A stretch of 64,000 bases of DNA from Halosimplex amylolyticum. Its GTDB lineage: Archaea > Halobacteriota > Halobacteria > Halobacteriales > Haloarculaceae. The notes under the pieces are model-generated. The model searched no databases, was not told the DNA's origin, and worked only from the letters and a program-made list of their open reading frames with translations. Each line of letters begins with the position of its first letter. Position 1 is the stretch's first letter. Both the position numbers and the translations under genes were made by a program. Shown here piece by piece: positions 43,816 through 51,347 of the stretch. The DNA is taken from positions 1 through 64,000 of the forward strand of contig NZ_JBLKNW010000002.1 in assembly GCF_051414035.1 (NCBI RefSeq), given 5' to 3'.

Positions 43816-44441
43816 ACGATCAGTCGCACCTCCACGACGTTGTAGATGGGACCGTCGACCGCGTTGGGTATCGGGTAGTACCCGTCCTTGCTGTTGGTCG
43901 CGTTCGTGTCGTACTGCCAGAGTTCGACGTTCCGCGAGGCGTTGGGCGCCGTCAGCGTCTGGTTGTCGTACAGCGTCACGGTGTAGCTCGCGGTCACCGC
44001 GTTGTCGGACGGTTCGCCGCGGTGAGCCATCGTGATCGTCTCCGTTCCGGTCGAGAGGTTCCGCGGGCGAAAGGCGACCTCGACGTTGAAAAACTGCGAC
44101 CGCTGGGTGAACGTCTGGTTCAGGAGCACTCCGAACGACCCCGGTAACTGCTCGGGGCCGTAGCCGATGCGCGGATTGGCGGCGCCGGAGAAGGTCCGCT
44201 GGCTCTGCGACCAGTAGCGGACGAGGCTCGAGAGGTCGGTCGTGTCGGCCCGAGATGTCATCAGGAGGACGTCGTCGGCCTGCTGTCGGAGGTCGGTCCG
44301 GGTCGACTGGTCCACGTTGCCGCTGCTCGTCGGGACGACGACGACGGATCCGATCGCCAGGAACAGCGCGCCGAGCAGGACGAGTGCCGCCGCCAGTCCC
44401 TCCAGAGTGAACGCCTGTCCGCGGGTGCCCGTTCCGACCAT
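43809..44441 (-). CDS. Pilin-like protein with class-III-type N-terminus
   Basis: 210 residues. The N-terminus TRGQAFTLEGLAAALVLLGA is the best pilin-type motif of the cluster: a charged residue and Gly directly before QAFTLE and a hydrophobic helix, as cut by the archaeal prepilin peptidase PibD. The rest is beta-rich with SQFFNVEVAFRPRN and no further TM. It overlaps the next gene by seven bases. The longer reading frame starting at 44492 has an atypical Arg-rich start, so I use the ATG at 44441. Confidence 0.75.
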   Translation of the reverse strand: MVGTGTRGQAFTLEGLAAALVLLGALFLAIGSVVVVPTSSGNVDQSTRTDLRQQADDVLLMTSRADTTDLSSLVRYWSQSQRTFSGAANPRIGYGPEQLPGSFGVLLNQTFTQRSQFFNVEVAFRPRNLSTGTETITMAHRGEPSDNAVTASYTVTLYDNQTLTAPNASRNVELWQYDTNATNSKDGYYPIPNAVDGPIYNVVEVRLIVW

Positions 44442-44442
44442 C

Positions 44443-44967
44443 TTACCACGTCCTGACCGCGAGGCGGCACCCCGGCTGACAGATCCCCTCACCGAGCGTC
44501 ACGATGCGAGCCGCCGACCCCGCGGCGTTCCCCTGGTACCGAGAGCCGGCGGCCAGTTTCGAGCCGTCGTAGCTGACGATCCGGCTCCCGTTCAGCGTCG
44601 TGAGCGTCACGTTGAACTGCGCCGACCGCTGGAGGCCCCATCGCGTCCGGAGTTCGCTCTCGGATCGACCCAGCGCGTCAGACAGTCGATCGGCGTCGAG
44701 TTCGTTCGGCTGGCGTCCCGTCGTGAGGTTCTGGACGACCGTCGTCGCTATCCGGTCGGACTGGGAGATCTCCTCGCTGCCGACCCCGGTGGACAGCGGC
44801 CCAATGAACCCGAACAATCCCGCCAGAACGGCGCTCAGCGTGATGATGAACAGGCTGATGCCCACCGTGTAGTCGTGCAGCGTCTGTCCCCGGTCGGCCG
44901 GACCGTCCCACGGTCCCCGGCCGCTCCCGGCGCCCCCCGGGCGCCCCTGTTGTCGCTCACCCACCAT
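44443..44967 (-). CDS. Pilin-like protein, first gene of the operon (DUF7287-type)
   Basis: 174 residues. The N-terminal RGQTLHDYTVGISLFIITLS is a pilin-like anchor, followed by a small exterior domain with two closely spaced cysteines (GICQPGCRL). Its stop is one base upstream of the next gene's ATG. It is the first cistron; promoter candidates lie in the 177-base gap upstream (a GTAACAATGATA stretch at about 45003-45016 on the minus strand). Confidence 0.72.
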   Translation of the reverse strand: MVGERQQGRPGGAGSGRGPWDGPADRGQTLHDYTVGISLFIITLSAVLAGLFGFIGPLSTGVGSEEISQSDRIATTVVQNLTTGRQPNELDADRLSDALGRSESELRTRWGLQRSAQFNVTLTTLNGSRIVSYDGSKLAAGSRYQGNAAGSAARIVTLGEGICQPGCRLAVRTW

Positions 44968-45090
44968 GTCAAGTATCGCTTCACTTCATTGTCCACCAGT
45001 ATCATTGTTACGACGTGGCGGTCGGGGGTCGGTAAGGTGCGCTTACCGACCGAAATCCGGAGAATTCGGTGGCGTTCGCGTCGACCGGGC

Positions 45091-45132
45091 GAGCGGACGT
45101 ACCTGCCAGCCGAGCGAACGTACCTGCCTGCT
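45091..45132. repeat. 21-bp imperfect direct repeat, two units
   Basis: GAGCGGACGTACCTGCCAGCC (first twenty shown elsewhere in part) at 45091-45111 and its variant with GAACGTACCTGCC at 45112-45132 lie in the short gap before the stop of the wHTH gene. A third, degenerate unit may follow. Confidence 0.5.
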
Positions 45133-45144
45133 GGGCGGACGCGG

Positions 45145-46047
45145 CTACCCGTCGCAGGACTTGCAGTCGGTGTCGACCACGTCGAGGTCGCCGTCGAGCG
45201 TGACGGTGAGCCGGTCGTCGGCCAGGGTGATATCGACGGTGACGCGCCAGGGGTCGGCGCTCTCGACGGTGGTGTACTCGTCGTCGACGCACCACGGGAG
45301 CGTCCAGTAGGGCCGTGCGGACAGGTCGATGCCGTGGTCCTCGTAGAACGCCGAGACGATCGACTCGTCGAGCAGGACGAGGCCGACCGGCGAACAGAGT
45401 TCGTTGCGACAGCGCTCGCAGACGTGCTCTGCGCGCAACGACACGTCGAGACAGCAGTCGCCGCCCCGGACGATCTCGGTGTGGATGCGGCCGGCACAGG
45501 AGGGACAGACGCCGTCGGCGGCCAGACAGTGGAGGTGGCGGACCCGCTCGTCGAAGGCGGTGGCGATCTCCTCGTTCGTGCGGTCGACCAGCCCCCCGGG
45601 CGGGAACTCGTACTCGCCGTGGGACTTCCCGCAGTCGACGCACTCGATGCGGAACTGCTCGTCGGCGTAGCGGGCCTCCAGGCCGCCGCCGCAGCGGGTG
45701 CAGGCGCCCTCGACGGTGAAGGGGTCGACGTCGGGCTGGCGCGTGAAGGTGCCCGCCCGGACGGCGCGGACGACCTGCGCGCCGGCGTGGCGGAGGTCGT
45801 AGCCGTCGTCGCTCTTGGCGACGAACTGGTCGGTGAGTTGCTGGAGGTGGTAGTTGAACTGCGCGCTGTCGCGCATGTCCACGTCGTCGTGGAGTTCGGA
45901 GAAGCTGACGGGCCGCTCGTCCGCCCGCCAGAGCGCCTCGAGGATGTCCAGTCTGGTCTCGTTGGCGACGACGCCGAACGCCTCCGCGGGGTCGACCCCT
46001 GCGGCCTCGTCGGCGTCCTCGCCGGCCTCGTCACGTGCTCTGCTCAT
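45145..46047 (-). CDS. Winged-helix (ArsR-like) regulator with zinc-ribbon domains
   Basis: 300 residues. The N-terminal half has an ArsR-like wHTH (FGVVANETRLDILEALW, QFNYHLQQLTDQFV). The middle and C-terminus contain several CxxC pairs (CTRCGGG, CVDCGK, VCPSCAG, CERCRNE), forming two or more zinc ribbons, and a final CKSC. This architecture matches the DUF7351-type haloarchaeal regulators. It probably controls a nearby set of genes; the pilin-like operon lies downstream on the same strand with a gap of 177 bases. A CTTTTGAG box supports the start. Confidence 0.82.
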   Translation of the reverse strand: MSRARDEAGEDADEAAGVDPAEAFGVVANETRLDILEALWRADERPVSFSELHDDVDMRDSAQFNYHLQQLTDQFVAKSDDGYDLRHAGAQVVRAVRAGTFTRQPDVDPFTVEGACTRCGGGLEARYADEQFRIECVDCGKSHGEYEFPPGGLVDRTNEEIATAFDERVRHLHCLAADGVCPSCAGRIHTEIVRGGDCCLDVSLRAEHVCERCRNELCSPVGLVLLDESIVSAFYEDHGIDLSARPYWTLPWCVDDEYTTVESADPWRVTVDITLADDRLTVTLDGDLDVVDTDCKSCDG

Positions 46048-46069
46048 ACGTGTCCGTTCGATAGCGTCT

Positions 46070-46078
46070 CTCAAAAGG
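46070..46078 (-). promoter_or_regulatory. TATA box of the zinc-ribbon wHTH gene
   Basis: CCTTTTGAG on the minus strand is centred 27 bases before the ATG at 46047. Confidence 0.5.
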
Positions 46079-46121
46079 GTTCCCTGAAACGACTTTTTGT
46101 ACGCACCCTGTTACTTTCGAG

Positions 46122-46144
46122 GCGTTTTCAACGACAGAAAACGC
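46122..46144. promoter_or_regulatory. Inverted repeat in the response-regulator promoter
   Basis: GCGTTTTC and GAAAACGC form perfect 8-base arms with a 7-base spacer. They lie about 10 bases downstream of a TTACTTTC-type box and 42 bases before the ATG, at about the expected transcription start, so they may be an operator. Confidence 0.5.
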
Positions 46145-46185
46145 TTGTGGGGAGTTACCACAGTCGCAGACGGAGAGGGGACGTG

Positions 46186-46605
46186 ATGTGTGCATCGAGT
46201 GATTCCGGGCCCGTCCTTCGCTCGACCAGTCGCTGGGAGAGCCGAACGGTGCTGGTCGTGGATGACAACCCGGAGCTGACGGCGCTGGTGGGCGCCTACC
46301 TGGGACGGTTGGACGACGTGTCGGTCCTGACGGAGACGGACCCGCAGGCGGCGCTCGCGCAGCTCGACGAGACGGTCGACTGTGTCGTCTGTGACTACGA
46401 AATGCCCGAGATGGACGGCGTCGACGTGCTCGAGGCCGTCCGCGAACGCTATCCCGATCTCCCGTTCATCCTGTTCACCGTCGCGAACGAGTACGCGGTC
46501 GCAGAGCGGGCGCGCGAACGCGGAGCGGAGTTCGTCCGGAAGGGGCCCGCTGCCGACGGCTTCGAGCAGTTGACGGAGACGGTCGAACGCAAGCTCGGGG
46601 ACTGA
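46186..46605 (+). CDS. Single-domain response regulator (receiver only)
   Basis: 139 residues. The receiver core has the acidic pair VVDDN (D26-D27), the phosphoacceptor D70 in VCDYEMPEMDG, T98 in LFTVAN and K119 in VRKGP. There is no output domain, so it may act as a phosphate shuttle or bind a partner, as CheY does. It is divergent from the zinc-ribbon wHTH gene. Its cognate kinase is not obvious; the PAS kinase about 15 kb away is one candidate. Confidence 0.85.
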   Translation: MCASSDSGPVLRSTSRWESRTVLVVDDNPELTALVGAYLGRLDDVSVLTETDPQAALAQLDETVDCVVCDYEMPEMDGVDVLEAVRERYPDLPFILFTVANEYAVAERARERGAEFVRKGPAADGFEQLTETVERKLGD

Positions 46606-46706
46606 CTCGCTCGACTCGTCGCATCGACCGTCCGGCGAGCGTCGCGACGGCCGGACGGCGAGCGGGGTCGGGGGCGAGTCGGCAGACGCGACGAGCGCAA
46701 ACAGTA

Positions 46707-46714
46707 GGTTTATC
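46707..46714 (+). promoter_or_regulatory. TATA box of the aIF2-gamma operon
   Basis: GTTTATCA lies 43 bases (centre to ATG) before 46754, giving a predicted leader of about 17 bases. Confidence 0.5.
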
Positions 46715-46753
46715 AGTCGCAGAGGGCGAAGATTCCCCAAGATTACTCTCCAG

Positions 46754-47986
46754 ATGACGACGAACACACAACCGGAGGTGAACATCGGACTCGTCGGTCA
46801 CGTAGACCACGGCAAGACGACGCTGGTGCAAGCCCTGTCGGGCGAATGGACGGACCAGCACTCCGAGGAGATGAAGCGCGGTATCTCCATCCGCCTCGGC
46901 TACGCAGACGCGACGTTTCGGCAGTGTCCGGAGGGGGAGCCGCCCCACTCCTACACCGTCGAGGAGACCTGTGGCGAGCACGACGTCGACACGGACGTGC
47001 TCCGCACGGTCTCGTTCGTCGACGCCCCCGGCCACGAGACGCTGATGGCGACGATGCTCTCGGGCGCGTCGATCATGGACGGCGCCGTCCTGGTCGTCAG
47101 CGCGAGCGAGTCCGTCCCGCAGGCACAGACCGAGGAACACCTGATGGCTCTGGACATCATCGGCATCGACAACATCGTCGTCGCCCAGAACAAGATCGAC
47201 CTGGTCGACGAGGAACGCGCCCGCGAGAACTACCGGGAGATCCAGGAGTTCGTCGAAGGGACCGTCGCCGAGGACGCGCCGATCGTCCCGGTCAGCGCCC
47301 AGCAGGGCGTCAACATGGATCTGCTCATCGACGCGGTCGAGCGGGAGATCCCGACGCCCGACCGCGACCCCGAGGCCGACGCCGAGATGCTCGTCGCGCG
47401 CAGCTTCGACATCAACCGCCCGGGCACGACCTGGGACTCGCTTTCGGGCGGCGTCCTCGGCGGGTCGCTCGTCCAGGGCGAACTCGAGGCCGACGACGAG
47501 ATCCAGCTCCGGCCCGGCCGCGAGGTCGAGGAAGGCGGCCAGACCGAGTGGCAACCCGTCGAGACGACGGTGCGCTCGCTCCAGGCCGGCGGCCAGACCG
47601 TCGAGAAGGCGACGCCGGGCGGACTGCTCGGCGTCGGGACGGGTCTCGACCCGTCGATCACGAAAGGCGACGCGCTCGCCGGACAGGTCGCGGGACCGCC
47701 GGGGACGCTGCCGCCGACCCACGAGCAGTTCACGATGGACGTGGACCTGCTCGACCGCATCGTCGGCGAGAACGCCGGCGACGTCGAGGAGATCTCGACG
47801 GGCGAGCCGCTGATGATGACCATCGGCACGGCCACGACGGTCGGCTCGGTCACCAGCGCGCGCGGCGGCGAGGCCGAGGTCGCGCTCCAGCGCCCGGTCT
47901 GTGCCCGTGAGGGCGCGAAGATCGCCATCAACCGACGGCTGGGCGGCCGCTGGCGGCTCATCGGGATCGGCACGCTGCGGGAATGA
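46754..47986 (+). CDS. eif2g: Translation initiation factor aIF2 subunit gamma
   Basis: 410 residues. The GTPase core has the P-loop GHVDHGKTT near residue 15, the switch-2 DAPGHETLM, and the base-binding AQNKIDLV. Two beta-barrel domains follow. The gamma subunit carries Met-tRNA to the ribosome with aIF2-alpha and beta. The zinc-knuckle region keeps only two of the usual cysteines (RQCPEG, EETCGE), which seems usual in haloarchaea. It opens a translation-transcription operon continuing to the dephospho-CoA kinase. Confidence 0.97.
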   Translation: MTTNTQPEVNIGLVGHVDHGKTTLVQALSGEWTDQHSEEMKRGISIRLGYADATFRQCPEGEPPHSYTVEETCGEHDVDTDVLRTVSFVDAPGHETLMATMLSGASIMDGAVLVVSASESVPQAQTEEHLMALDIIGIDNIVVAQNKIDLVDEERARENYREIQEFVEGTVAEDAPIVPVSAQQGVNMDLLIDAVEREIPTPDRDPEADAEMLVARSFDINRPGTTWDSLSGGVLGGSLVQGELEADDEIQLRPGREVEEGGQTEWQPVETTVRSLQAGGQTVEKATPGGLLGVGTGLDPSITKGDALAGQVAGPPGTLPPTHEQFTMDVDLLDRIVGENAGDVEEISTGEPLMMTIGTATTVGSVTSARGGEAEVALQRPVCAREGAKIAINRRLGGRWRLIGIGTLRE

Positions 47987-48363
47987 GCGTCGTCATGGAC
48001 ACGAACGCACTGATGATGCCCGTCGAATGCGACGTTCGCGTGTTCGAGGAACTGGAGCGAGTAGTGGATGCAGGCGAACTGCTCGTCCCCGAGGCCGTCC
48101 TCGACGAACTCGCGAAACTCGCCGACGGGCGGGGCAAAGAGGCGACCGCGGCCAGCGTCGGCCTGGACCTCGCGCGCGACCGCTGTGAGTCGGTCGCCCA
48201 CGACGAGGACTACGCCGACGACGCGGTACTGGAGGTCGCCGAGCGCGAGGACGTCACACACGCGGTCACGAACGACGGGCCGCTGAAACGCCGGTTGCTC
48301 GACGAGGGCGTTCCGGTAATTAGTTTACGCGCCGAGAACAAACTCACAGTCACTCAACCATAA
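47983..48363 (+). CDS. PIN-domain protein (Fcf1/Utp24-like)
   Basis: 126 residues. Acidic residues of a PIN-domain nuclease active site are visible: MDTNALMMP (D6), LDELAKLADGRG, DDAVLEVAE and VTNDGPLKRR. The ATG overlaps the aIF2-gamma stop (ATGA). The same order (aIF2-gamma, PIN, Rpo7, Spt4) is conserved in many archaea and the protein is thought to act in rRNA processing or as an RNA-binding nuclease. It is not an antitoxin-toxin pair. Confidence 0.87.
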   Translation: MSVVMDTNALMMPVECDVRVFEELERVVDAGELLVPEAVLDELAKLADGRGKEATAASVGLDLARDRCESVAHDEDYADDAVLEVAEREDVTHAVTNDGPLKRRLLDEGVPVISLRAENKLTVTQP

Positions 48364-48364
48364 C

Positions 48365-48943
48365 ATGTACAAACGGGTCACACTCCGCGACACGGTCGAA
48401 GTGCCGCCAGCGCACCTGGCGGACGTGACGCCGGGGCTGGTCAAACGGCTCCTGCAGGACAAGCTCGAAGGGCGCATGGACGAAGACGTCGGTTCGGTCG
48501 TCTCGGTCATCGACGTCCACGACATCGGCGAGGGAGCGGTCGTTCCCGGCGAGGAGGGCGTCTACTTCACCGCCGAGTTCGACGCGCTGACCTTCGATCC
48601 CGAGATGCAGGAGGTCGTCGACGGCGAGGTCGTCGAGGTCGTCAACTTCGGCGCCTTCGTCGGCATCGGGCCGGTCGACGGCCTGCTCCACGTCTCCCAG
48701 ATCTCCGACGAGTACCTCGCCTACGACGAGGAGGGCCAGATGCTCTCCTCGCGGGACTCGAACCGCACCCTCGGGGTCGGCGACGCCGTCCGGGCGCGCA
48801 TCGTCACCAAGAGCATCGACGAGCGCAACCCGCGGGACTCGAAGATCGGTCTCACGGCCAAGCAGGTCGGCCTCGGCAAACACGGCTGGCTCGAAGAGGA
48901 CCGCCGGAAGCGCGAAGCCGCGACGGAAGCGGGTGAAGACTGA
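48365..48943 (+). CDS. rpo7: DNA-directed RNA polymerase subunit Rpo7 (RpoE')
   Basis: 192 residues. The N-terminal RNP-like domain MYKRVTLRDTVEVPPAHL and the C-terminal S1 domain VEVVNFGAFVGIGPVDGLLH are the two parts of Rpo7. With Rpo4 it forms the stalk of archaeal RNA polymerase, aiding promoter opening. It follows the PIN gene by one base and its stop overlaps the spt4 ATG by one base. Confidence 0.96.
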   Translation: MYKRVTLRDTVEVPPAHLADVTPGLVKRLLQDKLEGRMDEDVGSVVSVIDVHDIGEGAVVPGEEGVYFTAEFDALTFDPEMQEVVDGEVVEVVNFGAFVGIGPVDGLLHVSQISDEYLAYDEEGQMLSSRDSNRTLGVGDAVRARIVTKSIDERNPRDSKIGLTAKQVGLGKHGWLEEDRRKREAATEAGED

Positions 48944-49140
48944 TGGCCGACAGACTGGTCTGTCGCGAGTGCCACCGCGTGCAGGAGTCCGAAGAGGCCG
49001 AGACGTGCGTCTCCTGCGGGTCCTCGTCGCTCACGGAGGACTGGGCGGGCTACGTCGTCATCGGTCACCCCGACCGGAGCCGGATCGCCGAGGAGATGGG
49101 CGTCACCGAACCCGGGCAGTACGCGCTGAAGGTCCGCTAA
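48943..49140 (+). CDS. spt4: Transcription elongation factor Spt4 (RpoE'')
   Basis: 65 residues with a zinc ribbon: CREC near residue 8 and CVSC near residue 22 (LVCRECHRVQ, TCVSCGSSSL). Partners Spt5 in a clamp over RNA polymerase. Completes the rpo7-spt4 pair typical of archaea. Confidence 0.95.
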   Translation: MADRLVCRECHRVQESEEAETCVSCGSSSLTEDWAGYVVIGHPDRSRIAEEMGVTEPGQYALKVR

Positions 49141-49141
49141 C

Positions 49142-49693
49142 GTGACTGTCGTCCTCGAACTCCAGCCCGCGCTCCGCTCGGAGCTCAAAGACCCGTTCGG
49201 TCCCGTTTCTACCGACACCTCCGCCGTCCTCGCCGCGGCCGGCGACCCGCTCGTCACCGTCGGCGACATCGTCACCTACCACACGCTGAGCGCCGGACAC
49301 GTGCCGGACGTGGCGTTCGTCGACGAGCGCACCGAGCGCGCCGCCGTCGACGAGGAGATCAGCGAGGCCATCGAGGACTCGGAGTTCGACCGCGTCGTGC
49401 GCGTCGACAACCCGCCGGGCACGCTCACCGCCGCGCTCCTGGAGGCGCTCGCCGACGCGCTGGCGACCGGCGATCGGACGCTCGTCCGGGTCGACGGCGA
49501 GGAGGACCTGGCGGCCCTGCCCGCTATCGCCACCGCGCCCGACGGCGCGAGCGTCCTCTACGGCCAGCCCGGCGAGGGCGTCGTCCACGTGGGCGTCGAC
49601 GCGGACGTCCGCGAGCGCCTCGTCACCCTCCTCGAACGCATGGACGGCGACCCCGAACGCGCGCGCGAACTACTCGGCTGCGACCACGCGTAA
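49142..49693 (+). CDS. GTP-dependent dephospho-CoA kinase (COG1909/DUF359)
   Basis: 183 residues from a GTG start (TVVLELQPALRSELKDPFGP). Archaeal COG1909 proteins were shown to phosphorylate dephospho-CoA using GTP; GDIVTYHTLSAGHVPDVAFVD, VDNPPGTLT and VDGEEDLAALP are the conserved segments (each quoted in part). It ends the aIF2-gamma operon, starting two bases after spt4. Confidence 0.88.
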   Translation: MTVVLELQPALRSELKDPFGPVSTDTSAVLAAAGDPLVTVGDIVTYHTLSAGHVPDVAFVDERTERAAVDEEISEAIEDSEFDRVVRVDNPPGTLTAALLEALADALATGDRTLVRVDGEEDLAALPAIATAPDGASVLYGQPGEGVVHVGVDADVRERLVTLLERMDGDPERARELLGCDHA

Positions 49694-49858
49694 CCGACGA
49701 CTCGTCGGCCCCGCGACCGCTCGATTCTCGATTCGTCGCGCCGAACGACACCTGCCAGTCGACCCGCCGACCGCGAGAGGGCGGTCGTCCGCGCGAGGGA
49801 CCGTGGCCTGGCGTTCGCATCACCGCGGGCCGGCCGCGACGAGGGCCGGGATCGACGC

Positions 49859-50773
49859 TCAGGCGTCGAGCGGGCGAATCCGCCCGTCGTCGTCGAACTC
49901 GACCCGGAGGGCCGCCGGCCGCTCGCGGAACGGGGCGTTCTCGTCGTTGCCGAAGAACGTGCTCCACAGGTCGCCGTCCGCGTCCCGGAAGAAGACGTTG
50001 TGCCCGCCGTGGGGGATCGCCAGGTAGCGGTCCCCGTACGGGCCGTAGAGGTCGTCCGCGCTCGCCACGTAGCAGTGGTAGTCGCCGTCGACGAAGTCCG
50101 CGGCGGCGAGGTGGTAGCGCCCCTCCGCCCGAAACAGGAACGCCCCCTCGAACCCGACCTCTTCCGCGTTCGCCGGAGCGAGGTGCGTCAGGTCCTCGGT
50201 GATCCCGGTCATCTCCTCGTTCATCGGCGCGATCTTCCCGTTGCCGCAGACGAAGTAGACGGTGCCGTCGTCGTCCTCGAACAGCGAGGCGTCGATGTCG
50301 CCGCTGATCGGCAGGTCCGGTTGGATCGCCGACTCGTAGGGTCCGCGCGCCTCGCCGCTGGTGCTCTTCAGGACCCCGTTGCCCAGCCAGGGGATGCTGT
50401 AGGTGATCCAGAACGTGTCCCGCAGGTAGTGGATCTCCGGCGCCCACAGCGGCCGGAAGGGGGCGCCGTCGCGCTCCTGGATCTGGCGCTGCCAGGTCCC
50501 CTGTCGGTCGACGTTCCAGACGACCGAGCGCTCCCGTGGTTCGGTGACCACGGGTTCCCAGCGTTCGAGGTCGGGCGACTGCCAGACCCGCAGGTCGCCG
50601 GTGACGCCCCACCAGTCCGGAGCGCCGGTGGTGCCGGTCAGGTAGTACGTGTCGTCCGGCCCGCGACAGATCGAGGTGTCTCTGACGGGATAGTCGAACA
50701 GCGGTTCGAGATCGGCCACGGCGCGAGCGTCGTCGGCCACCCGGTCGTCCGTCGCGTCTGTCTCCTCGCTCAT
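49859..50773 (-). CDS. Glycoside hydrolase family 43-type protein
   Basis: 304 residues with a five-blade-propeller pattern. Catalytic acids of GH43: the Asp near the N-terminus in VRDTSICRGPDDTYYLTG (shown in part), the pKa-modulating Asp in SGDIDASLFEDDDG, and the general-acid Glu in EVGFEGAFLFR. There is no signal peptide, so it is cytoplasmic and would act on imported oligosaccharides, for example arabinose- or xylose-containing ones. The longer reading frame upstream is not coding; the ATG at 50773 gives a clean start. Confidence 0.8.
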   Translation of the reverse strand: MSEETDATDDRVADDARAVADLEPLFDYPVRDTSICRGPDDTYYLTGTTGAPDWWGVTGDLRVWQSPDLERWEPVVTEPRERSVVWNVDRQGTWQRQIQERDGAPFRPLWAPEIHYLRDTFWITYSIPWLGNGVLKSTSGEARGPYESAIQPDLPISGDIDASLFEDDDGTVYFVCGNGKIAPMNEEMTGITEDLTHLAPANAEEVGFEGAFLFRAEGRYHLAAADFVDGDYHCYVASADDLYGPYGDRYLAIPHGGHNVFFRDADGDLWSTFFGNDENAPFRERPAALRVEFDDDGRIRPLDA

Positions 50774-50838
50774 GTGCTCTCGCTCGTCTCTCCGGCGGTC
50801 CGCCACCGGCAAAGGCGTTGTGCCGCCCCGGAGGTCGC

Positions 50839-51345
50839 TCAGGCGCGCTCGTAGGTCACGAACGCCAGGTCCCCGGCCTCGCGGCGCTCGACTTCGGTCC
50901 AGTCGCCGCGCTCCCACTCGGGGAAGAACGTGTCCCCGTCGGGTTCGCCGGGGACTTCGGTCAGCACGAGCCGGTCGGCGCGCGGGAGGAACTGCTCGTA
51001 GACGGTCGCACCGCCGGCGACGAACGCCGTCGCCCCACCGGTCCCCGCGGCCGCCTCGACGGCCGCCTCGACGCTCTCGACCTGGACGACCTCCTCGGGC
51101 GCGTCGACGCCCGAGCGGGTCAGGACGACGTTCGTCCGCCCGGGCAGCGGCCCGCCGAGTTGGGCCGAGATGGACTCGTAGGTCACCCGGCCCATGATCA
51201 CGGGGTGGCCCATCGTCGTCTCCTTGAAGTGCGCGAGGTCTTCCGGGTAGTGCCACGGCATCTCGCCGTCTGCACCGATCACGTCGTTCTCCGCGACGGC
51301 AGCGACGAGGGCGATCTCGATCGCGCCCCCCGCTGTGTCCGTCAT
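50839..51345 (-). CDS. folA: Dihydrofolate reductase
   Basis: 168 residues. The motif GADGEMPWHYPEDLAHFKETT is the DHFR catalytic loop and helix (quoted in part), followed by PVIMGRVTYESI and the NADPH-binding VAGGATVYEQFL. It reduces dihydrofolate to tetrahydrofolate, needed after thymidylate synthase. Its ATG lies two bases downstream of the thyA stop, so the two are coupled. I chose MTDTAGGAIEI at 51345. Confidence 0.95.
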   Translation of the reverse strand: MTDTAGGAIEIALVAAVAENDVIGADGEMPWHYPEDLAHFKETTMGHPVIMGRVTYESISAQLGGPLPGRTNVVLTRSGVDAPEEVVQVESVEAAVEAAAGTGGATAFVAGGATVYEQFLPRADRLVLTEVPGEPDGDTFFPEWERGDWTEVERREAGDLAFVTYERA

Positions 51346-51347
51346 CG

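Noticed and set aside
47983..48363. PIN toxin of a toxin-antitoxin pair
   Set aside because: There is no antitoxin gene; the conserved operon with aIF2-gamma, rpo7 and spt4 points to a housekeeping RNA function.
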